Notes under the pieces: generated by a model
Database searches by the model: none
Seen by the model: only the letters and a program-made list of their open reading frames with translations
What the model was told of the DNA's origin: nothing
Shown: positions 16,045 through 24,422 of the stretch, one piece after another
Position numbering within the stretch: position 1 is the first letter of the stretch
Layout: every line of letters begins with the position of its first letter
Source of the DNA: CAZIOQ01 sp964540975
GTDB taxonomy: Bacteria > Patescibacteriota > Microgenomatia > UBA12405 > UBA6130
DNA length: 27,219 bases
NCBI GenBank assembly: GCA_964540975.1
Contig: CAZIOQ010000002.1
Span: 1 to 27,219 of the forward strand
Direction: 5' to 3'
Made by a program: the position numbers and the translations under genes

Positions 16045-18222
16045 TCAAGATCTTCTTTTTTTGGCCAATCTAGAAGCAAATTTTGTTTCCATCCAACTGT
16101 GTTTTGGACTCAACCAAGGTTTAATTCTTCTAGATTCTAATCTAAAAGGGATTTGCGGCCTTAGATTAACCCTTCCCATCTCGTCAATTTCTTTAACCAC
16201 CACTTTTATTTTTTGACCAACCTTGACCAACTCCACTGGATTTTTCACAAACCCATCAGCTAAATCAGAAATATGGATTAAACCTTCTTTTTCTGGCAAA
16301 AATTCAACAAAAACACCAAAAGGCTGAATTCTTTTCACTACTCCAGTAAATAAATCTCCTGGCTTAATCAGCTGAGTAATGGCCTTTATCCTTTTCACCG
16401 CCTCGTCAACTAATTCTTGATTAAGACCAACAATACTGACCGTCCCATCATCCTCAATATTGATCTCGCAAGAAGTTTCTTCGATAATCTTCCTAATCAT
16501 TCTTCCTCCGGGGCCAATGAGTTCTCCAATTACCGAAGGCGAAATATGGAGAACAGCAATCTTCGGCGCCCATTGAGAAATTTTCTCCCGCGGAGCAGGA
16601 ATCACTGCTCGGATAATTTTCAAGATCTCTTTTCTTGCTTCTTGGGCTTTTGTCAAAGCTTCCTTGATTATCTCCTCGTTTAATCCTCCAATTTTGGTGT
16701 CTACCTGAACTGCCGTGATTCCCTTTTCCGTACCAGCCACCTTAAAATCCATATCACCGTAAAAATCTTCAATCCCGGCAATATCGGTAAGCAATTGGTA
16801 TTTCTCTCCCTCTTTAATTAAACCGATTGAAATTCCCGCGACTGGACTAACAATTGGAACGCCGGCATCCATCAGCGATAATGAAGAACCACAAACACTC
16901 GCCATTGAAGTTGACCCATTCGAAGAAAGAACTTCAGAGACAACCCGGATAGTATAAGGAAATTTCTCCTCGCTGGGAATAACAGCTAAAAGTGCTCTTT
17001 CTGCCAAAGCTCCATGACCAATTTCTCTTCTTCCTGGCCAACCAAATCTACTGATTTCTCCCATAGAATAGCCTGGCATAAAATAATGGTGAATGTACCT
17101 TTTTGTTTCTTCTCCTTCAGCACTTTCAATTAGTTGTTTTAAAGAAGGTGCTCCAAGCGTGGTCACGGTCATTACCTGGGTCTCTCCCCGGGTGAAAAGA
17201 GCCGAACCATGGGTTCTGGCTAAAACGCCAACTTTTGCTGAAACTGGACGTAACTCCTCAGCTTTTCTGCCATCAACTCGTTCTCCGGTCAAAATTTTTT
17301 CTCGCACTGCCTTTTTAACCAACTCTCTCACTCCTAAATCAATTAGACTTGGTTTTATCTGGGAACCAAGGGCATCTTTCGCCTCCTGAATTATAGTTAA
17401 AAGCAAATCATTCTCCTGGCTACCCTTCTGACTATTCACCATTTTTTTAATCTTGCTTCCCAATAAAGAATTAATTGCCTTCAGCTCTTCAGAAGAAGGA
17501 TAAATAGAAAGGAAGGGCTGTTTTTCTTTACCAAATTTTTCCCCAAAATCTTGAATAAACTGAAGAATTTTTTCTCCTTCTTTTTTGCCAAAAAGAATTG
17601 CTTTCAAAAATTTTTCTTCCGGTACCTGGTTGGCTCCAGCCTCAAGCATCACTACCCCTTGAGAACTAACCGCCACGGTCAAATCTAAATCAGAAAATGC
17701 TTCTTCACTGGTCAATGGATTAATAAAAGGCTGATCATCTTTTAAACCAACTTTCACTAAGCCAATCGGCCCTTTCCAGGGAATGCTAGAAATTTGCAGA
17801 GCAGCTGAGGTAGCGACAGCAGAAACAAAAGCTGGATCATTTTGTTGATCAACGGAAAGTAAGATTAGAACAATTTGAATCTCATTAAAATAACCTTCTG
17901 GAAACAAAGGTCTTATTGCCCTATCTACTAATCTCGCAATCAAGACTGCCTCATCAGAAGGTCTTCCTTCTCTTTTAACCCAACGGCTACCTTTGATCCT
18001 CCCACCAGCATAAAGCCTCTCCACATATTCAACTTGAAGCGGAAAATAACCTAGATCTTCTCGACAACCACCGCAAACTACTGTTGCTAAAATCATTGTT
18101 TCTCCGTATTGGGCAACAACAGCGGCATCTGCTTGAGAAGCAAAGCCATTGGTAGAAAGAATTAACTTCCTGCCACCAATTTCAATTTCCGAATTCTTCT
18201 TACCTAAAGAAATCAAATTCAT
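16045..18222 (-). CDS. pnp: Polyribonucleotide nucleotidyltransferase (PNPase)
   Basis: Phosphorolytic 3'-5' exoribonuclease forming a trimeric ring. Two RNase PH domains are joined by a helical region. The second carries the active site: LMDAGVPIVSPVAGISIGLI and TDIAGIEDFYGDMDF, whose aspartates match the catalytic pair, although the usual EDH is EDF. A KH domain (SVIGELIGPGGRMIRKI, with GPGG) and an S1 domain (GDLFTGVVKRIQPFGVFVEF) follow, then a short basic tail. The length of 725 is normal. The loop lining the channel entrance, usually FFRR, reads RWVKR (80-84). The start overlaps the rpsO stop as ATGA, the classic rpsO-pnp arrangement. Confidence 0.97.
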   Translation of the reverse strand: MNLISLGKKNSEIEIGGRKLILSTNGFASQADAAVVAQYGETMILATVVCGGCREDLGYFPLQVEYVERLYAGGRIKGSRWVKREGRPSDEAVLIARLVDRAIRPLFPEGYFNEIQIVLILLSVDQQNDPAFVSAVATSAALQISSIPWKGPIGLVKVGLKDDQPFINPLTSEEAFSDLDLTVAVSSQGVVMLEAGANQVPEEKFLKAILFGKKEGEKILQFIQDFGEKFGKEKQPFLSIYPSSEELKAINSLLGSKIKKMVNSQKGSQENDLLLTIIQEAKDALGSQIKPSLIDLGVRELVKKAVREKILTGERVDGRKAEELRPVSAKVGVLARTHGSALFTRGETQVMTVTTLGAPSLKQLIESAEGEETKRYIHHYFMPGYSMGEISRFGWPGRREIGHGALAERALLAVIPSEEKFPYTIRVVSEVLSSNGSTSMASVCGSSLSLMDAGVPIVSPVAGISIGLIKEGEKYQLLTDIAGIEDFYGDMDFKVAGTEKGITAVQVDTKIGGLNEEIIKEALTKAQEARKEILKIIRAVIPAPREKISQWAPKIAVLHISPSVIGELIGPGGRMIRKIIEETSCEINIEDDGTVSIVGLNQELVDEAVKRIKAITQLIKPGDLFTGVVKRIQPFGVFVEFLPEKEGLIHISDLADGFVKNPVELVKVGQKIKVVVKEIDEMGRVNLRPQIPFRLESRRIKPWLSPKHSWMETKFASRLAKKRRS

Positions 18223-18488
18223 TTTTTAATTCCTAATTCTTTGACAATTTTCTTATATCTTGCTGCTTCTTTTGAAGCCAAATAACGAAGTAGTCTTCTC
18301 CTTTTAGCGATCTTCGAGAGCAAGCCTCTTTTAGCCGAAACGTCATGAAAATGTTCCTTAAGATGAACAACTAACTTTTTTATCTCTTGGGTTAAAAGGG
18401 CAATTTGAATCTCCGGCGAGCCTGTGTCGCCTTTCACTTGAGCAAATTTTTTAATAATTTTTTGTTTTTCTTCTTTGGTTAAAGGCAT
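18219..18488 (-). CDS. rpsO: 30S ribosomal protein S15
   Basis: Small-subunit protein that binds the 16S rRNA central domain early in assembly. GDTGSPEIQIALLT and KRGLLSKIAKRRRLLRYL are S15 signatures. From ATG 18488 the protein has 89 residues, the same as E. coli S15. A TTG at 18497 would add three residues and lies 12 bases after an AAAGG, so it is a possible alternative. The end overlaps pnp by ATGA. The 60-base gap before the DHH-like gene is AT-rich with a possible -10 (TAAAAT) but no convincing -35. S15 often represses its own synthesis; nothing here proves that. Confidence 0.97.
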   Translation of the reverse strand: MPLTKEEKQKIIKKFAQVKGDTGSPEIQIALLTQEIKKLVVHLKEHFHDVSAKRGLLSKIAKRRRLLRYLASKEAARYKKIVKELGIKK

Positions 18489-18550
18489 TTTAGCCAATTT
18501 AAATTTTAACCTTTAAAAGATTTTAGCAAAATTATTGAAAAAAGCTAGAA

Positions 18551-19390
18551 TTAATTTTTAGGAGTGGTTGACCCCTTAAAAATTTTTGGCACTGGGAAAG
18601 ACGAGGCTTGACCAAAAACACTCGTCGGTTCCTTACTCTCTACCGCTTCAATTGGGATCTCTTCAAAAGTAGGTCTGCTCGAGGCTGATTGAAAAGTTTT
18701 AAAACATAAAGCAGCAGTTTCCAAAGTATGATAATCAGTAATTTTTTCAAAAGAACCGGTTGCCTGTTTAATTCCTAAAAACAAATTTTTTCCTACCTGA
18801 GAATTCATCGGTAAACCCATTGAATGAATAATTCTTGCTATCAACTCAGAATAACTTAACTCTGGTTCTATTAGAGAAATGTTCGCCCAATTTTTTTCTC
18901 CTGGCAAATGATTAAGCCACACCCAATTGCCTGCTTTGGTAAACCAATCATCAGGAAGATTAAAATTTTTTTCATCACCGAAAACAAATCCCAGATCTGG
19001 CCTTCCTTGCTGGGGATGGATGATAATTTGTTCTGGCTTAATCTCTTCGGCATCCGCTCTGGTAATCACTGTTAATTTCAATTTTCCCTCACTGTCGTCG
19101 GAAGAAACCCTATCAATTTTTTCTAAAGGATAGTCAAAAATAATCGATAGATAATCTGCACCCAAATCAGTTTTTAAAGCCTGAGTGCCGGCTAAATCAG
19201 CTAAATTTTCATTTTGAATTTTAGGAGTAAAAATCTCTGTCTTTTTTTGAGCATCAACAAAACTTAAGTATAAGCTTAAACCAGCAGCAAGTTGGTCAAA
19301 ATCTGACTCAGAAACCAAAATCATAATTTTTTTAGCTTCATTAACTAAAGGCGAAAGTTGACCAACTATATTTTGAAGAGAATTATTCAT
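18551..19390 (-). CDS. Degenerate DHH-like protein, unknown function
   Basis: 279 residues. The N-terminus (KIMILVSESDFDQLAAGLSL) aligns with the first motif of DHH phosphoesterases such as NrnA, keeping D-x-D but with the preceding His replaced by Ser. The DHH signature itself cannot be found, so catalytic metal binding is probably lost. The middle is a mixed alpha/beta region (ADYLSIIFDYPLEKID, IIIHPQQGRPDLGFVFG); the C-terminal 40 residues look disordered (FEEIPIEAVESKEP). It lies between infB and rpsO, where many bacteria have rbfA and an active NrnA-type gene, which supports the relationship. A good Shine-Dalgarno (GGAGGGAGG) precedes the ATG. A binding or regulatory role is a guess. Confidence 0.55.
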   Translation of the reverse strand: MNNSLQNIVGQLSPLVNEAKKIMILVSESDFDQLAAGLSLYLSFVDAQKKTEIFTPKIQNENLADLAGTQALKTDLGADYLSIIFDYPLEKIDRVSSDDSEGKLKLTVITRADAEEIKPEQIIIHPQQGRPDLGFVFGDEKNFNLPDDWFTKAGNWVWLNHLPGEKNWANISLIEPELSYSELIARIIHSMGLPMNSQVGKNLFLGIKQATGSFEKITDYHTLETAALCFKTFQSASSRPTFEEIPIEAVESKEPTSVFGQASSFPVPKIFKGSTTPKN

Positions 19391-19434
19391 TTTTTTCCTC
19401 CCTCCTATCCATTCCGAGGGAATATCATTTCTAT

Positions 19435-20901
19435 TTACTTATAGGATATTAACATATCTCCTATTTTAAAGTCAAGCTGGGGCTGAAGAATAATTCCACA
19501 ATCATTTCCGCTGCTGGTTTCCTCAACATCTTGTTTGCCTCGCCTCATCGAAGCAATTCTCGCCTCACCAAGATCTTGACCATCTCTCACCAAATGAACT
19601 TTTACTTTTTTAGTTAGTTTGCCTTCAATCACCTGACAACCAATCACTCTTTTGTCTTCAAAGGAAAATTCCTCTAAAATTTTGGCCTTGCCTAAAATCT
19701 CCTGGTCAATCATTGGTTCCATCAGTTTTAAGACTGCTTTTTCAATCTCGTCAAAAAGATCATAAATTATTTTGTGTTTTCTAATAACTATTCCTGATTC
19801 TTCGGCAATTCTCTCCATTGCCGGCGAAACTTTCACATTAAAGGCAAAAATTTTTGCCTTACTAGTTTGGGCAAGAAAAATATCAGACTCATTAACTTCG
19901 CCTATGCCGGCAAAAACAATTTCTACTTCTTTGGGCAAATGATGAAGAATTGCTTCTAATGATCCCTGGATATCAGCTTTAATAATGACTGGTAATTTTA
20001 TTTCCTCCGGCTTAAACAAATCTTGAAATGAATCTTTCTCTTTTTCAGCAGCCGGAATAACTGCTCCTAAAACAAAAGGTTGATCTTTTATAACTGCTCC
20101 TGCTGGAGGAGGACTGGTAAACCCCAAAACTTCTACTGGTTTTGAAGGCGGTGCTTGCCACACCGGTTTACCGTTTTCATCAAACATCGCTCTAATTTTC
20201 ACCCCTTGTTGACCTAAATAAATTTTATCTTTTGGTTTTAAGGTCCCATTTTTTACAATTATGGTAGCAATTGGTCCTTTTTTAGGGTCAACAGAGGACT
20301 CAATTACTACTCCCTCAAAATTACCACTCGGGTTGGCTTTAAACCCAATTACTTTAGCCATTAAAATGATCATCTCTAAAAGTTCCTTAATTCCTTGGCC
20401 AGTTTTGGCAGAAACTGGAACCATAGGAATATTGCCTCCATAATCTTCGACCACCACTCCTTCTTGGGCTAATTCTCCTTTAACCCGCTCCACCGACGCT
20501 TGAGGAAGATCAATTTTGTTAATTGCCACAATAAATGGAATTTTTGCCTGGTTAATATGGGCCAAACATTCTTTAGTTTGCGGCTTTACTCCCTCATCGG
20601 CAGCCACTACCAAAACAGCAATATCAGTTACTTTGACTCCCCGCGCTCGCATCTGAGCAAAAGCAGCATGACCTGGGGTGTCAATAAAAGTAATTTTCTC
20701 TTTATCCCCTTGGGAGGTTGTTACTTCTATTTGATAAGCACCAATTTTTTGGGTAATACCACCAATTTCTTGAAGGGCAATATTAGTCTGACGAATTTTA
20801 TCAAGAAGGGTAGTTTTCCCATGATCAATATGACCCATCACCGTCACTATCGGTGGCCGTTCTCTCATCCCAATGTTGGTATCCTTCTTTTGAGTTTTCA
20901 T
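19435..20901 (-). CDS. infB: Translation initiation factor IF-2, short form
   Basis: GTPase that places initiator tRNA on the ribosome. The G domain is complete: G1 GHIDHGKTT (23-31), G2 GGITQKIGAYQ, G3 DTPGHAAF, G4 NKID and G5 SAKTGQG. Domains II, III (IIKADIQGSLEAI) and the tRNA-binding domain IV (IASMRRGKQDVEE to the typical end GDMLISYK) follow. At 488 residues it lacks the long N-terminal extension and IF2N modules of E. coli (890) or Bacillus (about 716), as expected in reduced genomes. It starts 35 bases after nusA, with only a distant AAAGG. The lysine in QKIGAY replaces the more common His of QHIGAY. Confidence 0.96.
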   Translation of the reverse strand: MKTQKKDTNIGMRERPPIVTVMGHIDHGKTTLLDKIRQTNIALQEIGGITQKIGAYQIEVTTSQGDKEKITFIDTPGHAAFAQMRARGVKVTDIAVLVVAADEGVKPQTKECLAHINQAKIPFIVAINKIDLPQASVERVKGELAQEGVVVEDYGGNIPMVPVSAKTGQGIKELLEMIILMAKVIGFKANPSGNFEGVVIESSVDPKKGPIATIIVKNGTLKPKDKIYLGQQGVKIRAMFDENGKPVWQAPPSKPVEVLGFTSPPPAGAVIKDQPFVLGAVIPAAEKEKDSFQDLFKPEEIKLPVIIKADIQGSLEAILHHLPKEVEIVFAGIGEVNESDIFLAQTSKAKIFAFNVKVSPAMERIAEESGIVIRKHKIIYDLFDEIEKAVLKLMEPMIDQEILGKAKILEEFSFEDKRVIGCQVIEGKLTKKVKVHLVRDGQDLGEARIASMRRGKQDVEETSSGNDCGIILQPQLDFKIGDMLISYK

Positions 20902-20936
20902 CTGATGAAAGTAAAACCTTTCTCATTTAGTTGCTT

Positions 20937-21959
20937 TTACCGCTTTAATTTCTTTTGCTCTTTTGTTTTTTTAGCAGAATCGCTAATTACTTTTATTTCA
21001 TAACCAACCAACTCGCTGGCCAATTTGACATTTTCGCCACTACTGCCAATAGCTAAGGCCAGTTTCTCTTCTGGAACAACCACGACTACGGTTTTGTTCT
21101 CTTCATCTATTTTTTCTATCTTGCCACCCTCGACTGGAGACAAAGCAGCTAAAATAAATTGAGTTTTGTTCTCGCTGTAAGGAATAATATCGATTTTTTC
21201 CTCGCCTAATTCTCTCATCACTGCTTGCACCCTCACCCCATTTTGACCAACGCAAGAACCTACTGGATCAATTCCCGGCTGAACCGAAACTACCGCCACT
21301 TTAGATCTTTTTCCAGGAATTCTGGCGATTTTTTCAATCTTCACATTCCCCAAGGAAACTTCTGGTACTTCGCGCCTAAATAATTCCTTGACCAAACCCG
21401 GATCCCGTCTTGACAAAATTATTTCTTTTTTTTCCTCTCTCTTAATAATTTCTTTAAAAAAGAAACTCATTTTTAAGGTTGGCTCATATCTTTCTCCTCT
21501 AATCTGTTCTTCTTTTGGTAAAATTGCTTCTGCCTTACCCACACCAACTACCACTCGATAAGGATCAACTCTTAAAATTGTTCCTGTTAAGAGGCTACCT
21601 ACTCGGGGAGCATATTCTTTGAAAATCGCCTCTTTTTCTGCCTCTCTAATTTTTTGAATAATTACTTGTTTGGCAGTTTGAGCGGCAATTCTTCCAAATC
21701 CAGGCGGAGTAACATCTTTTTTTTCTTCTCCTTTAATTAAAAAAATTTTTGCTTCTCCAGATTCCGGATCGAGTTCTACCTCGTAAACCTCATCCTCATT
21801 AATTATTTCTCCTCGCTCTTTGGCATCTTTTTTGTAGGCGGCAATCAAAGCTAATTTTACCGAGTCAATAATTGTCTGCGGATCAATCCGTCTTTGCCCA
21901 GCAATTTGAGCAACCGCTGAAGCAAATTCAGTTCTAGGTAATTTTTTTAAATCAATCAT
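20937..21959 (-). CDS. nusA: Transcription termination/antitermination factor NusA
   Basis: Binds RNA polymerase and controls pausing, termination and antitermination. The 340 residues contain the N-terminal polymerase-binding domain (about 1-125), S1 (about 130-195, GTILRVDPYRVVVGVG), KH1 (DPVGSCVGQNGVRVQAV) and KH2 (LALAIGSSGENVKLASEL, with a GSSG in the GxxG position). There is no C-terminal acidic repeat, as in most non-proteobacterial NusA. It heads the nusA-infB-DHH-rpsO-pnp block. Its ATG lies 9 bases after the T-run of a terminator-like hairpin, with no ribosome binding site between them, so leader folding may affect expression. Confidence 0.95.
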   Translation of the reverse strand: MIDLKKLPRTEFASAVAQIAGQRRIDPQTIIDSVKLALIAAYKKDAKERGEIINEDEVYEVELDPESGEAKIFLIKGEEKKDVTPPGFGRIAAQTAKQVIIQKIREAEKEAIFKEYAPRVGSLLTGTILRVDPYRVVVGVGKAEAILPKEEQIRGERYEPTLKMSFFFKEIIKREEKKEIILSRRDPGLVKELFRREVPEVSLGNVKIEKIARIPGKRSKVAVVSVQPGIDPVGSCVGQNGVRVQAVMRELGEEKIDIIPYSENKTQFILAALSPVEGGKIEKIDEENKTVVVVVPEEKLALAIGSSGENVKLASELVGYEIKVISDSAKKTKEQKKLKR

Positions 21960-21968
21960 TTTTGCTTT

Positions 21969-21995
21969 AAAAAAGGCGGTTTTCGCCCGCCCTTT
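21969..21995 (-). terminator. Terminator-like hairpin in the nusA leader
   Basis: On the minus strand AAAGGGCGG pairs with CCGCCTTTT (nine pairs including one G-U) around the loop GCGAAAA, and the right arm runs into TTTTTT (21974-21969). This is the shape of an intrinsic terminator. It lies downstream of the predicted nusA promoter and only 9 bases before the ATG, so it would act inside the leader rather than at the end of gdhA alone. The four distal T residues are also needed for the lower stem. Confidence 0.6.
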
Positions 21996-22037
21996 AATTA
22001 TTTCTCCCTTAAACCAATTTAACTAAATACTAGTCAG

Positions 22038-22066
22038 ATTTTAACAAATGGACTGTTTAAGGTCAA
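22038..22066 (-). promoter_or_regulatory. nusA: Predicted sigma-70-type promoter for nusA operon
   Basis: TTGACC (22066-22061), a 17-bp spacer and TAAAAT (22043-22038) on the minus strand, in the 179-bp gap between gdhA and nusA. This is the best-matching promoter in the window. The start site would be near 22031, giving a leader of about 72 bases that contains the hairpin at 21969-21995. Nothing else is seen in this gap. Confidence 0.6.
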
Positions 22067-22138
22067 ATTCTGTTGTTTGGTGTCTGCCGCCTTGCCAGGA
22101 AACAAAAGTTTGATAATCTGTTTAGGTTTAGGAGATAC

Positions 22139-23374
22139 CTAATCAGCAAATTTTTTCTTTCGCGATTTTTCTATTCTCTTAATTGCCAAAGCATATGCTG
22201 CCTGACGCAAATTTATTTGTTTTTTGTCAGCAAACTCCCAAATATTTTCAAAAGCGGTAAGGATTTTTTTTCTTAATTCCTGATTTACCTTTTCTAAAGA
22301 CCAGCGGGAATTTTTTTTGTTTTGCAGCCATTCAAAATAAGAAACTATCACTCCACCGCTATTCGCCACCACATCAGGAATAATCAATATTTTTTTTGCT
22401 CCAAGAATTTTTTCCGCCTGAGGCGTGACTGGCCCATTGGCCATCTCCACGATTGCCTTGGCTTTAATTGCCGAAGCATTTTCTTTGGTAATTGCTCCCT
22501 CTAGGGCAGCCGGCACCAAAACATCAACTGATAATTGCAAAAACTGATCCTGATCGATATTCACCGCCCCGGGAAAATTTATCACCGAACCAGTTTTTCG
22601 CTTCCATTCTCCAAGCTTTTTGATATCCAACCCCTGCCTGTTTTTTACGCCACCTTTCGAATCAGAAACCGCTATTATTTTGATTCCCAACTGACAAGCT
22701 AAACGGGCAAAATTAAAACCAACGTTACCAAATCCCTGAACCGCGAGAGTTATTTGAGAAGCAGATTTTAACCATCTTTTGATTAAAGCTTCCAAAACCC
22801 AGACTCCTCCTTGGCCTGTTGCTTCTTCTCTGCCTAAACTTCCTCCTAAACCAATTGGTTTTCCCGTAACCACTGCCTTGTCTTTTCTACCAGTTAAAAT
22901 CTGATATTCATCAACTATCAAAGCCATAATTTTTTGATCTGTATTCATATCAGGCGCAGGCACATCAACATCAGAACCAATTAATTTATAAATTGCTTTT
23001 GTATAAACTCTTGAGAGTCTTTCTAATTCTTGTGACGATAACTCATTAACATCGACCGCTATTCCCCCTTTTGCGCCACCAAAAGGAAGTTCTGCTACCG
23101 CAGTTTTGATTGTCATCCAACCGGCTAAAGCTTTTATTTCCTCTAAATTAGCTTGGGGGTGAAATCTAATCCCTCCTTTGTAAGGACCCAAAGTATTATC
23201 AAACTGCACCCGCCAAGCTTGAAAAAATCGCCACTGGCCATTATCCATTTTTATCGCCAAATTAGCTTCTAAAACCCGATCTGGCCGGGAAAGTTTTTCT
23301 TTAACAAATCCATCAATTTTAATTATCTTGGCAACCGAATCTAATTGAGCCAAATAAGAAGAAAAAGCATTCAT
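22139..23374 (-). CDS. gdhA: Glu/Leu/Phe/Val-type amino acid dehydrogenase, probably glutamate dehydrogenase
   Basis: NAD(P)-dependent oxidative deamination of glutamate to 2-oxoglutarate, or the reverse. 411 residues, the size of the hexameric short-chain enzymes. Substrate-domain motifs are complete: GPYKGGIRFHP with K66, K90, and PFGGAKGGI with catalytic K102, then DVPAPDMNT with D142. The Rossmann domain has GFGNVG (214-219). Substrate choice among Glu, Leu, Phe and Val cannot be settled by reading; GDH is favoured by length and by the PFGGAKGG region. It starts one base after the trxA stop (TAA-A-ATG) with no ribosome site of its own, so translation is probably coupled to trxA. Confidence 0.92.
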   Translation of the reverse strand: MNAFSSYLAQLDSVAKIIKIDGFVKEKLSRPDRVLEANLAIKMDNGQWRFFQAWRVQFDNTLGPYKGGIRFHPQANLEEIKALAGWMTIKTAVAELPFGGAKGGIAVDVNELSSQELERLSRVYTKAIYKLIGSDVDVPAPDMNTDQKIMALIVDEYQILTGRKDKAVVTGKPIGLGGSLGREEATGQGGVWVLEALIKRWLKSASQITLAVQGFGNVGFNFARLACQLGIKIIAVSDSKGGVKNRQGLDIKKLGEWKRKTGSVINFPGAVNIDQDQFLQLSVDVLVPAALEGAITKENASAIKAKAIVEMANGPVTPQAEKILGAKKILIIPDVVANSGGVIVSYFEWLQNKKNSRWSLEKVNQELRKKILTAFENIWEFADKKQINLRQAAYALAIKRIEKSRKKKFAD

Positions 23375-23375
23375 T

Positions 23376-23696
23376 TTAAGATAAAACAGCGTTAATTTTT
23401 TCTTTTATTGTTTCTTTAGGAGTAAGACCAACTAATTGTTCTACTGGCCGACCATTTTTAAAAATTATTAATGTTGGAATATTCATTATATTATAGGTAG
23501 TCACAATTTTGTTATTTTTCTCAACATCAAGTTTGCCAATTTTTATTTTTTCAGCATATTCTTTTGCCAATTCTTCAACCAGCGGTGCCATTATCAAACA
23601 AGGACCACACCAAGAAGCCCAAAAATCAACCAAAACAACTCCTTTAAAATCTAAAACTTCAGTTTTAAAATTACTAGCATTAAGTTCGATCACCAT
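23376..23696 (-). CDS. trxA: Thioredoxin
   Basis: Small cytoplasmic disulfide reductase. The active site WCGPC is at C30/C33 in DFWASWCGPC, the cis-proline lies in NIPTL, and the C-terminal part (GRPVEQLVGLTPKETI) is typical. I set the start at ATG 23696, which gives 106 residues, the standard length, and has a near-perfect Shine-Dalgarno (AAAGGAGGT, 23710-23702) 6-7 bases upstream. An upstream in-frame ATG at 23720 would place this site inside the gene. No signal peptide. It is followed by gdhA and transcribed from a promoter divergent to the metallo-hydrolase gene. Confidence 0.95.
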   Translation of the reverse strand: MVIELNASNFKTEVLDFKGVVLVDFWASWCGPCLIMAPLVEELAKEYAEKIKIGKLDVEKNNKIVTTYNIMNIPTLIIFKNGRPVEQLVGLTPKETIKEKINAVLS

Positions 23697-23747
23697 TGCC
23701 GACCTCCTTTGATTAATCATATAATAAGGGGGCAGTATTCTATTATC

Positions 23748-23775
23748 ATTATAGCTTTCCGAAGAAAAAATGCAA
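23748..23775 (-). promoter_or_regulatory. trxA: Predicted promoter for trxA-gdhA
   Basis: TTGCAT (23775-23770), 16-bp spacer, TATAAT (23753-23748) on the minus strand, about 50 bases before the trxA start, leaving room for the strong ribosome site. Its -35 region lies opposite the -35 region of the divergent hydrolase promoter. Confidence 0.5.
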
Positions 23776-23794
23776 ACTTATTTTTAAGCTTTAG

Positions 23795-23800
23795 TATAAT
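23795..23800 (+). promoter_or_regulatory. -10 box of a leaderless promoter for the metallo-hydrolase gene
   Basis: A consensus TATAAT ends 7 bases before ATG 23808, so the transcript would start at or next to the start codon. No ribosome binding site is present. The -35 is weak (TGCAAA at 23771-23776, 18-bp spacer). Confidence 0.5.
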
Positions 23801-23807
23801 CAAAACA

Positions 23808-24422
23808 ATGAAAATTATTGTCTTAACTGTTGGCCAATTAGCCACAAATTGTTATCTTTTGATCAGCAAGAAAACAAAAAAAGTCATTATTATTGATCCT
23901 GGAGACGAGGCTAATTATATTGCAGAACAAATCATCAAAGAAAAACTCCGGCCAAAAATGATTATTCTTACCCACGGTCATTTTGATCACCTCTTAGGGG
24001 CAGGGGAAATTCAACAAATATTTCATCTTCCGTTGGCGATCAATTATCAAGATTTATTTCTTTTAGAAAACAGCTTAAAAAGTGCCGGCTATTGGTTAAA
24101 GCAAAAAATTGTTTTTCTTCCCCCAAAACCAACTTTAAATTTAGGGGAAAAAGCAACCATTAACTTCGACAATTTCAAAATCAAAATAATAAAAACTCCT
24201 GGCCACACTCCTGGTTCTATTTGTCTTTATCAAGAAAAAGAAAAGATAATTTTTACCGGCGATACTTTGTTTTTTAAGGGGGTGGGAAGAACGGATTTCT
24301 CTTATTCTAATCAAAAAGCATTAAAAAATTCTTTAGCCAAATTAAAAAAACTTTTGCCAGCAACAATCTATCCTGGCCATGGCAATTGGGGATTTTACAA
24401 TCCCAGCCGAGCTAGCCTCTGA
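23808..24422 (+). CDS. Metallo-beta-lactamase-fold hydrolase, glyoxalase II-like
   Basis: 204 residues with the two-metal hydrolase motifs: THGHFDH (H56, H58, D60, H61), H133 in GHTPGS, FTGDTLF (D152) and YPGHG (H191). The family includes glyoxalase II-like thioesterases and persulfide dioxygenases; substrate is not predictable. The start at ATG 23808 matches the family N-terminus (MKIIVLTVGQLATNCYLL) and follows the TATAAT; an earlier in-frame ATG lies upstream of the promoter. The C-terminus is short: after GHG the usual TTIGEE-type tail is replaced by NWGFYNPSRASL. The last 28 bases overlap the end of dnaJ on the other strand. It ends in TGA. Confidence 0.88.
   Translation: MKIIVLTVGQLATNCYLLISKKTKKVIIIDPGDEANYIAEQIIKEKLRPKMIILTHGHFDHLLGAGEIQQIFHLPLAINYQDLFLLENSLKSAGYWLKQKIVFLPPKPTLNLGEKATINFDNFKIKIIKTPGHTPGSICLYQEKEKIIFTGDTLFFKGVGRTDFSYSNQKALKNSLAKLKKLLPATIYPGHGNWGFYNPSRASL

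Noticed and set aside
20500..21003. 167-codon plus-strand open frame across infB and nusA
   Set aside because: It is antisense to two strongly conserved genes and spans their junction; low-complexity Phe/Ser/Asn content is typical of a shadow frame.
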